Source: Gelatoporia subvermispora B (taxonomy: Eukaryota; Basidiomycota; Agaricomycetes; Polyporales; Gelatoporiaceae). From it: DNA of 64,000 nt. The notes under the pieces are model-generated. The model saw only the letters and a list, made by a program, of their open reading frames with translations. It did not search any database and had not been told where the DNA came from. Location of the stretch: positions 654,843 through 718,842 of the forward strand of contig KB445791.1 in assembly GCA_000320605.2 (NCBI GenBank). The letters run 5' to 3'. Below are positions 55,098 to 64,000 of the stretch, piece after piece. The translations under genes were made by a program, and so were the position numbers. Position 1 is the stretch's first letter. Every line of letters begins with the position of its first letter.

Positions 55098-56440
55098 TGT
55101 AGCTGGGAAGTGCGGGGGATGGGTTGTTGTGGCCGGGCGGAGCAAGTAGATGCCGAGAACGATGAAAGTACTAGCGGATGCGGGTACGCTGTGCCGCGGC
55201 TGCGTGTGCTGGACAAGCAGGCGAGCTCAGCGTCGGAGACGATGAGCAAGGAGACGAGGGGAACGAGGAAGACGGCGAGGACGTCGAGGACGTCGAGGAG
55301 GGAATGGAGGTAGAGACGATGGATGTGCGCGGCGGCCAGGGAAAGTGAAGCGGGGGCGGGAACAGCCGGGCCTGGGCGCAGGACCCCGCCTGCGTCCTAT
55401 ATGCAGCCCGCCTGTCTCTCCGCCACCATCCGCCCATTCCTCCGCCGGCCGCACTAAAATTCTGCTGAAATTGCTCGCGTATCTTCCCCTCTCGCGCGCA
55501 GCTCGCACCAGCCAAGATCGCCCGCCCGAGGATGCCCTGCGACGCCCCTCGCGGTGAATAAAGGGGGGGTGAGGCTGGGGTCCCTGTGTGGGATACGCAG
55601 ACCCGCCGCCGCGTGCCGACGCCCCGCTTCAGAGTCCGCTAGTTGCTGCTGACAAATGCGGGCGGCTGTGCGCGGGATTTTGCCCCTTCCCGAGTCCCGA
55701 CGGGCGTTCGCAGGGTTCGCCGGCGGCTGGCCAGCGATGGACAGCTGACTCCGTCCCAGTCCGCCCCTGCCAGTGACTCCTCCGGTTCCGCGCCGGCGTC
55801 CGTTCCCACCTCGCTTTCCGATGGCGTTCAGTGTGTGCGAAATCGCACCCACGCGTCTTCGCCCTATTCAAACCTCTTCCGGTATTCGACTAGAAGAAAC
55901 GCTAGGATCATTCCGCAAACCGAGCCTCCCCGTGTTTGCCTCCTCGTGCGGAAACGCGTGCGCGTCGCAAGTCCCTGCGGCATCGCTATGTGCTATCTCC
56001 TGATGGTTGTCCGAACCATCATTTGTTCCCAGTTGTTCCCCCGCATTGATACGTCGACAACTAGATCGCACTACTCGAAGCTCTGTTTCACTTCGTCGCA
56101 TTTGCGCGTACTCACACAGGTTCTTACGGGCTAGCCTCCCGCCGTGTGCTGCGTATGAAGGAAAAGCACTCGAACACAACGATCCGAAATTTCGACAAAC
56201 CGATGCCGGTAAAGCGACAACTCTGTCAATCGCCTCCAACAACCTCTTCGAACGTATTGATGCCCGCAGCTCCATCAGATTTGCATCTGCTTCTCCCGCC
56301 AAAGCGCATCAGCCCGTCCTATCTTCAGCGAAATGGTCTATTCTTGAGACGCTCGAGACATGCCCTGGCGGTGTCCTTGCCGCTGGGTATACGAAGCAGT
56401 CACCAGGTACACTCCACAACATATCTGCGGGAATCTCGAT

Positions 56441-56461
56441 GATATCCCCCGCGGGGATATC
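56441..56461. repeat. 9-bp-arm palindrome
   Basis: GATATCCCC, centre cgc, GGGGATATC. It lies about 1.3 kb upstream of the bZIP start codon and may be a protein-binding site. Confidence 0.7.
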
Positions 56462-56605
56462 CCGCGTTGCCACTGTGCCGTCATTTATTGCGACGCGTTA
56501 CCCGCAGTTATCCGCCCCGCAATGCCATCCGCCACGGGGTGGAAGCTGGCCCTTGCTCCATGGTGATTTATGGGACCACGCACTGCTGGCTCTGTTTCGC
56601 TCTGG

Positions 56606-56871
56606 CTCCTTGCAAGCGGCTGCACGCTGCGACCAATATGCGGTACGTAGTCAATAACGGAAGCATCGACTTACAACATTCGCTATGCTCAGATGATTTG
56701 TATCCGCTAGGGAAATAATGCTCATCAAAATGCTCGCCGGCGGTAGACTATACATCGCTAATTCTCTTCGATGTGGCGCGCAGTTTTCAACCTGTAACTC
56801 CTCGCAAGCGAGCGTACGTTGCGAGCAACAAGCGGTACGTAGTCAGTTAACGTAATGTCAATTTACATTCG
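56606..56871. repeat. degenerate direct repeat, two ~75-bp units
   Basis: Unit 1 (56606-56682) and unit 2 (56798-56871) both begin ctcct-gcaagcg and share gcggtacgtagtca followed by a similar ttaca-attcg ending. The units lie 192 bp apart and differ at many positions, so this is an old duplication or a pair of related regulatory modules. Confidence 0.6.
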
Positions 56872-59800
56872 ACACGCGGGCGATTCTGTGCCACGGGAAG
56901 ATATACATTCGTCGAAATACCACGCTTGCTAAGGTTCTGGCGATAGCGCACTCCCCAGTATGCTTCAAGGCGTACAAGTCCTTCTACCCGTGTATACCCG
57001 CCTCCAGTTCGCCAGTCGAAGAATCACCTCGTTCAAGTTCCTCGCCTACAGCCCTTACGGAACCTGTCTAGGGCTGGCCACGCTGTCGGCGAGCAGTAGC
57101 GGGTATAACACCCGACAAGTAGGGGACCTTGAACGAGGTGAATCCAGCTCCAGATCCCGATATAGCAAAGCGCAGGACAAGAACCCACATATACACGGAA
57201 GTCCCAGGATCTAGGCATCTGGGCAACGATACCCCGACCCGCCTCCCCCCGCACTGCACAGCACCAGGCCACCCCTCCCTGGCCAAATCACCGCGCACCA
57301 CGTCCACATTCACGTCCACGCCCCTCGACGCAAATTCCAATTCGCATGCACAGCTGCTTCCCTCCTGATGTGACCCCGTCCGGTGGGCCCAACCTTCCAC
57401 TCCCGTCTCAGCAGTTCGCGCAAACAGCGCGATGGCAGCTTCTCAGTGCATTAACACCTATGCAGCGGGACGCAGCGGGCGTTCGAGTAACATCGCGCGC
57501 CCGTGCCGCCCGTCGGCCGCATACGCGTACGCGTTCTGCGGCAGCTGCTGTGCTTGTGCTGCGCGCGAACTAGACGTCGGAGAACGACGGACGACATGCG
57601 AGCCGAGTCACTGTGGGTGCGCTATTCTTGTTACACACTTTCCTTCTCTGGCGTGTCGCCCAATTCACACTGGCGCGCGTCACGTCTGGCTCGGACGAGA
57701 CTGGTTGTGGGGCGCCGCGGACCGGTGACCAGAGAAACGCCGGAGGCGTGCGCGTGGGCGGGGGAGGTCTCGCAATGTAGAACTTTGAAATGAAGTGAGG
57801 GGCAGCTTCGCTGGCAGCACACTGGGACTGGTGCGGGCGTAGTGTGCTTCTGTGCCAGTGCTGTCTTTTTCGTGATCTGCGTGCTGGCTGTTGCTCCCGG
57901 TCTGTCTCGGGATGCATGCAGGCAGTCTTCCCTTCCGTCTACTAGATTCCTGGTATGGGCTCCCGAACTTGATACACTGGTCCTGGGCTCTTGGACTCTT
58001 GGCTACGCCGACGCTCTCTCTCTCTTGGCAACATGGGTCGTCGACGTCTGACAGTGATTCCCTCCGCACAACTTACACCCACCGCTGATAGCACTTTTAG
58101 CCTGGCTGCCAGCAATCAGATGTCGCCAGCCCAACATTGCAACGACGACAAATGGGCGACATCGGCCGCCCGCTACTCGGGGCGCTCGCCGCAACGCCAT
58201 CTCTCCGATATGATGCTCGCCGCAAGCACCACTACGAACCACCCGCGTAGCATCCAGCATCGGCCGTTCCAATACCGAACGCAATACGCTTAACCGTGCG
58301 CGTCGCGCAGGCCACCAGCCAGGAGCGCGTCCCTTGATACGTCATCGACTCGTCCTCGACCTATAGCCTCCGGCCAGCACGAACTTGACCCGGATGTAGA
58401 CTCCGTCTCAGCCGCTCGTGAATCATACCGCAGACTCCAGCCAACTTCCCGGATCTACTATAGCGAACTGTGCATCCAGCAACTCGGACATTCGTCGCGG
58501 AGCTTCGCCGACCAGTTCTGGCCGGTACGAGCCCTGTGACCTCATCGATTTCTCCTCTTCCACCCCCTAACCCTCTGGAGGGGATCTGGCTGAACTGTCT
58601 GCCTCCGTCTCTTTGCCTATCAGCTGAATCCATTATAGGCCCCTTCGTCGATCCGATAGATCGAAAGCTTCCGTGCATTGTGTATTAGACCGCACATGCT
58701 CCTCGTCCCTACCCTATCGCGGCCGCCGCCAAGGTCCCCCTAACTTCCATGTCTCATAGAGTGCGTATACAATACGCATACATTGATTCAAGCCTCCCGA
58801 GCCCGCCTGTGACTTCGGCTCGCATGAAATTCATCAGGCCCGCGTACGTACGCGGTCAAATTCACCGTGTCACCCCTACGCGCAGATCGCTCGCACTCGT
58901 CTAGAAGCTGCTTGTATGCACGTGCAGTTCCCATCAACCCGAAGATGCCGCGCCAATTGCAGCGCGCTCGGCCTGTGTCGGATCTGCCTTCACTGGAACA
59001 AGGCTGCGAGGGAGGCAGGCCTCAAAGGAGACAGGCGCGCTCCGGGCCGAGCTCCGCACAGCCACCGCGCGCCTGCTCCTCCGATGCGTATCGGAGATTG
59101 GGGATCGTACCTCTTGCTCGACGCAAATATACATCCTGATTTTTGTTCGCCTGCGTAGATCATAATGCAGAAGCAGCAACACAGGAAATTGTACGACTCT
59201 TGCCATATAACTTCTGCCTTGGCTTGCGCCTGGGCGACAGTCCCGCCGACCCGTCGGAGAGTCCAAGCACACTCAGAAGTCCCAATGTTAGGAGCCTCCG
59301 TGCTCGATATCGACAATGCACCAACATTTACGAGGACCACGCCCAACTCCCGCGCGCAATTACCCATATGGCATCTTCACCTCCCTCGACACCCGCCCAA
59401 AGAGGCCCGCGCGCTCCCGCGCCGCCCCCTGTCGCGGGCGAGCCCACCATAGGTGCATGATATTGTAGGTATTGTCAGGCGACATGTTGCACCGCAGAGT
59501 GCCGCGACACACACAGTGATCACGCTAGCGTGGGGCGTCCCCCCGGGCACGCTTCCCCGAAATGCGACGAGGGCTCGGCGCAAGATAGGGTGGCGCGCAC
59601 GCGGACAGAGCGCAGACCTGGTTACTGCGAACCTGCAATGCGTATCGCAAGGCCTGGCAATCGATCAGGGCCGGTCGCAGGTGGCCGAGCCCCTGCGCGG
59701 CACGCGGGAGGGCCGTCTGTGCTTCCGGTGAATGCGAACTTATCGGGCGAGGCGGCCAGCTGGACGTCTTGGCCAGCGACCCGACGGTCACCGCGAGGTC

Positions 59801-60048
59801 TGCCCGTGATGGGCGGATGGGCGGATCTCAAAAAGTACTCACTGTAGCTGTGACTTGGCGTTGCGCGAGTCGGACTCTTCATCATGTAGATGGTGATGGG
59901 CAATGGTATGCATACAGTGCGTGTTAGAAATTGGGTGTGCGTAAGATGCGAGGGAGAAGGATGTACGAGTGTGACAAGGGGAATATATTAAGTATTAGGG
60001 TATGACCGGCAGAAAATCCGTAAACAAGCAGAGCAACAAGCCAACACA

Positions 60049-61372
60049 TCACTGCAGCAAAAATCAGATGGGCATCGACGCGCGTTTGTGACATATTGTC
60101 ATGATACTCACATAATACTCTATCTCGAGCTGTAGGAGCGGAGGGCGTTAGCCACAACTCTAGAGAGAGTCGCACCGGAAATCACGCACAAACATGAACG
60201 CGACCTTGCGCGGCCATAGTATATTCATTCCTCGAGGATTGTACAGCTTGACATTGAAATCGTCTATGACTTGCTTCAGCCGCTCCATCTCCTACGCCAA
60301 CGCATCAGTCCATCAGCAGCGAAAAGAAATCCTGACGTTCGCACCTTCTCATAATGCGATTTCCGCACTGCTCTCGAGATCTGCAGCGAAAAGAATGCCA
60401 GCGCATTGTCGACAAACGCATGGCTCAGGCTGTACGCCGATATGAGCAGCTCGTTGATCGCATTGATCGTCTCCAAAAACTGCGTGGGGTTGATCTGGAA
60501 GGGGGAGTTAGGGCGCTCAGGCAGCGTTACTGGTCAGGCAAACCGGCTACGCACCCTGCCCTCGAGCTCCAGCGGGTACACAGCTGCGAGTTGCGGCAGC
60601 TCGCCTCCGGTGTAGTCCCGCTCGATGCGGACGATCTCCCGCGGGTGATGTACACCGATCTGGCCGATCGGGTCCGTACCGTACGCCGAGTCTGGTGGTG
60701 GCGGTGCGAAGTAGTACGACGAATGCGGCACGAGCGGGCGGGACGGCCTGCTGGAGTGGTCAGAACTCAGCGGGAGAACGCAAGAGAGCGGGAGGGGTAA
60801 GACAGGAAAGGCAGAATAGAGACGCACCCGGACTGCCCGAATTCGTGCACCCTGCGCGGCGGCGCGCCGTACTCCCCATGTCTCGCAGGCAAGTCCATCT
60901 CGTCCCATGGCGTCGGTGACGCCGGGTCTGGGCCTGTGCCATTTCTACCGTCAAGCGGATGCGCACGCGCAGGGTCCCGCCGGGAGGACGCGCGCGATGT
61001 CGCCGAGCCCGCGTCCCACGAGCGCCGCGCGTCCGCAATGTCCAGCTCCACTCCGTCGTCCTCCTCGTCCCCGCCCATATCGCGCCCGCGCTGCTCCTCG
61101 GTCGTCGGCGTGCGGTTCGACGAGACGGTGTATGTGAACCCGTCCGAGACGGGGCTAACCGCGAGCGGCGAGCCAGGCGTATCGAGCTCGGGCGGGGCAG
61201 CGCGCAAGCCGAGCGTAGCCATGCGTGGGGGTGCTATGGGCTCTGCGCCGGGTTCTGTGGCAGTGGGGCTCACTGCGGAAGGAGGAACAGTAGAGTCTTC
61301 GCGTGCGGTATCAAAGTCCGAGGTGTGTGTTCCACCCTGAGAAGACCAGGATGGGGTGTGTTGCAGGGACAT
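60049..61372 (-). CDS. ERF4: ERF4-type palmitoyltransferase subunit
   Basis: Six exons (61372-60828, 60750-60555, 60494-60345, 60291-60190, 60129-60112, 60051-60049) give 337 residues. Residues 1-~200 are Ser/Pro/Glu-rich. The C-terminal third is the Erf4 domain: REIVRIERDYTGGELPQ, VYPLELEGRINPTQFLETIN, SHAFVDNALAFFSLQ, VRKSHYEKEMERL, YNPRGMNILWPRKVAF, ending LEIEYY. Erf4 binds the DHHC enzyme Erf2 at the ER or Golgi to palmitoylate Ras. The domain ends exactly at a donor, and the next acceptor (60 nt on) is followed at once by TGA, so the last coding exon would contain only the stop codon; without splicing, 15 extra residues would be added. The 18-nt fifth exon is also very short. Confidence 0.88.
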
Positions 61373-63407
61373 GGCGATGGGTTAGACGCCGCGGTAGAAG
61401 TTCCCCTTTTCTTGCGAATAGTTCAGAGCTGCCCTTCAAAAGCGGTCTATGCCACAAGAATTCCGGGATGTGCAAAGCGATATGGGGAGACAAACAGATC
61501 CGAAAACGTGTGTACGCAGAGGTAGATGGAAGCTTCCGCCTGTCAATCTGTCACCGGTATTGATTCATAGGCCAGATTTAGAGGGCTCTGAACAAGTAAC
61601 AGCCTACACAAAGTTTGTATCAGCAGAATAACCGGAGAGGAGTAAGGGCGACGAGGTGAAAGTCGAGGTCGAGGAGGAGGGGCAGAGGCCATGCGACAAG
61701 ATCTCAGATCCCCTCGGGCGCTTCTTTCTTCAGCCTTCCATTCACCGTCCGAGCACATGAGACCGTCGGCTCGAGTGATTTTGAGGTCGTTTTTCCCTGA
61801 CTGACAATCTAGTCTTCCCAAATATATCTGCATTGATTGTGATCCATTATCGAATCCCCGTTTCGTTGGAACAGCTTATGTTTGGCAATTTCCGTATTCA
61901 GCGCGCTACATTCCAAGACCGGAGAAGTCGTGCCCTTCCCGATGATACCATGGTCAAATAGCCAGGGAGAAATATGTCATGATTGAATTATTACATATAT
62001 ACTTCACTTTATGGTAGTGTGCAGCAAGGGCTGTCCCTTCCTCGATACACGAGTCGTTTCAGATCATACTAATCAGTAGGTATTTCGAGGATCCGAAGCT
62101 GACTGGCATTCACGGCTAACGAGATTTAGGTGTCATATTAATATGAGACCTCGTTACTGGGAGATGATTTCTGGGATAGTTTATGCCCTCATCTTCATGG
62201 CATTTCAAGTACTGAAAATCTAAGAAGACCATACAGTCACAGAGCCTGACGATTTCGTGCAAACATGATGAAGGGGTCTGATATGCATCGGCGAAGGGAT
62301 TTTCATGCAAATTCTCCTCATATCACCGCATCACACGCTACGGACTAATGATAACATTGCTCAGCCACTCTTCCGTGCCATGTTTCCAAGTTCCCGAATC
62401 GTTGTACGACTGTGCAAGACATAAAAGGCCTACGAGGAATACGTAGCAGTCAGGCACCAGAAATGGCAATCGTATCTCACCCAGGGACGATCCTGTTGGT
62501 CTGCAGACTCAAGGAGGAACTATGCAGACCTAGATTAGGACCATAAATCAATTTTTCGGGGTCTTGCGCACAAAGGGCTTGTGCATAAACGCTACCATTC
62601 GGCCTCCCTCCTGGCTTGCTCATCGACCGTGGCGTGTCCTGCGGGTAACATTTGCTTATTTTCGAATGTTCCTGTCGAGAGCCTTCCACCAACATGTGGT
62701 GTAAGGAGCGTTTCTACGGCTTACGCCACACACTCAAGCGGCTTCGAATCGGTTTTGCACGAGAGCCATTACGTTGGAGTACGACCTCAGGGAATGGGTC
62801 CTAAGGAGCCCTAGTTCACAATGAGCCCAGAGGAGAGGAGCGACGATCTGCCTGCTTCCATTGATACGATTACGGGAATCAGCGAAGGAGCGGATATTGA
62901 ACTTTGCTATGTTCGTTCGGGAGTCTGAGCTTTGAGGAGTTATGGGGGATGCAGTGCGCACTGTGGCTGCTAGCATTAGATATATTCGGACAATTTGTTG
63001 ATTATGTCTATAAGAAAAGGTGCCAAAAATCGACAAAGTCCCTCGCCCCCGCCCACTCCAATGGTTGTACGCACGCTCCTGGTTGGCTCGCGCACTTGAA
63101 CAGATACAGCCGGGACGGAATGGCACGCCGGATCCAGGTGTGCATCGGTGCTCAAGTTAGGGAAGTTGCAACTGTCGAAAGCATACAACGGTTGAGACTG
63201 AAAGTGCGAAATCAGACGTTTATCTCCTTGGATTACGATACAACGTGGAGGTCGCAGATCAATAAGATATTCACCATTTAACTTCGGCTCTAAATTAATA
63301 TACCACCGCCTAATGTACAGTGCGTGAGGCAAAACTACAATTGCAGGTGCAGCGACAACAACTTTCACAAAAATGCAACGAATGCTTCTCACCCCAGTCT
63401 ATTTGAG
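61373..63407. other. intergenic region
   Basis: ERF4 upstream sequence, then AT-richer DNA up to the P450 stop codon. Short frames have no motifs. I see no gene. Confidence 0.5.
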
Positions 63408-64000
63408 TCAACGCTGGCGGCGAGTGGCAACAACAGTGAGAGGATAACGGAAGATCGTCGTCCTCATATTGTGGATGCCCTCCTCGAACTTCACCGGGTC
63501 AAAGTGCGGCGCATACTTCAGGTCGTACGTCAGCAGCATCTTCGAGATCACCTGACGCAGCTCCTGGATCGCGAGCGGCTTGCCGAGGCAGCTGAACGGA
63601 CCTGCAGCAGCGCATTAGCCAATGCCGGCCATATAAGCATATATAAATCGATCCACTCACCCATGGAGAACGACAAGATGGCATTCTTGCTCGCACGAGA
63701 GTCAGGGCCGAGTCCACCAGGCAGCCAGCGCTCAGGGCGGAAGATCTGCGGGTCAGGGTAGAAGTTCTCCTCAGACTGCATCTGTGCCCATGGGTTCACC
63801 GCGATAATCGTGTCTCCCGGAACAAATTCGCCATCGATCATCATGCCGCCCTTGGGCACCACTCGCGGAAGACCGGGGAAAGGCGTGCCGAGACGGCAGG
63901 ACTCGTGCACAACGGCCTCGAGATACGGCAGGCTGACGAGCGTGTCGAGGTCGAGGGGGCCATCTGGGTCGGGGAAGGCGTCGTCGAGCTCAGCCTGGAG
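63408..64000 (-). CDS. cytochrome P450, C-terminal part (runs off window)
   Basis: Two exons are visible: 64000-63661, open to the window edge, and 63601-63408. The first holds the K-helix HESCR in EAVVHESCRLGTPFPGLPR, the region NPWAQMQSEENFYPDPQIF and the PERF-like FRPERWLPGGLG. The intron splits the haem loop, FSMG joined to PFSCLGKPLA, giving the FSxGxxxCxGKxLA form with the cysteine ligand. The C-terminus is typical (RYPLTVVATRRQR). The N-terminal half and the oxygen-binding helix lie beyond 64000. Its sequence differs clearly from the P450 at 27431-29386, so the two are not recent duplicates. The substrate is unknown. Confidence 0.9.

Larger units (their letters stand above)
55098..60048. 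other. gene-poor region upstream of the bZIP gene
   Basis: About 4.95 kb with only GC-rich or short frames and no domain or exon chain I can support. The first kilobase is the probable bZIP promoter and 5' UTR. A palindrome (56441-56461) and a degenerate direct repeat (56606-56682 and 56798-56871) are the only structures noted. A non-coding RNA or a fast-evolving gene cannot be excluded. Confidence 0.5.

Noticed and set aside
1..64000. CRISPR arrays, bacterial operons, riboswitches, rRNA genes
   Set aside because: None seen; the window is eukaryotic with intron-rich genes, and no regular spaced repeats or rRNA-like sequence were noticed.

Overview
The window looks like a basidiomycete fungus, probably a wood-decaying Agaricomycete of the Polyporales type; I do not name a species. 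The evidence is: genes split by many short GT-AG introns (about 45-75 nt), GC-rich coding sequence, two GH7 cellobiohydrolase genes (one with a C-terminal CBM1), families common in Agaricomycetes (DUF6533-like and DUF7704-like membrane proteins, P450s, a decayed HNH gene) and a Ty3/gypsy LTR retrotransposon. All gene models below were spliced by eye.

Layout. 1-2952 is a GC-rich upstream region with a perfect 30-bp palindrome. 2953-7158 (+) is the TPR corepressor Ssn6/Cyc8. 8961-19073 is a complete Ty3/gypsy element with LTRs that read as identical, a 5-bp target duplication and one open 3097-codon gag-pol with unusual extra modules. 22176-23902 (+) is GH7 copy A with its CBM1. 24453-26186 (-) is a DUF6533-type membrane gene that looks inactivated. 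27431-29386 (-) is a P450 with a suspect junction. 30489-31262 (-) is a DUF7704-like protein, divergent from a CofD/YvcK-like gene (31427-33402, +). 33815-34932 (+) is an unknown protein with a WWWW/CCCC tail, 35107-36671 (-) chorismate synthase, and 37123-37527 (+) an LSM protein resembling NatC subunit Naa38. 39485-40760 (+) is a protein kinase-like gene and 42197-43663 (+) a single-pass membrane protein ending in a PPxY motif. 44406-45905 (-) is GH7 copy B, which has lost its linker and CBM1; the fossil CBM1 exon lies just downstream. About 47090-47960 is an HNH-type pseudogene. 48348-50569 (-) is SRP68, head-to-head with GET3 (50756-52193, +). 52825-55097 (-) is an AP-1-like bZIP factor. 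A desert of nearly 5 kb follows, then ERF4 (60049-61372, -) and the 3' end of a second P450 running off the window (63408-64000, -).

Themes. Housekeeping genes (CYC8, ARO2, NAA38, SRP68, GET3, the AP-1 factor, ERF4) alternate with accessory or decaying genes (GH7 pair, P450s, DUF6533, HNH relic, retroelement). SRP68 and GET3 serve the two main ER-targeting routes, co-translational SRP and post-translational tail-anchor insertion, and share a 186-bp intergenic region. The two GH7 copies face opposite ways about 20 kb apart and show a functional paralogue beside one that is losing binding functions.
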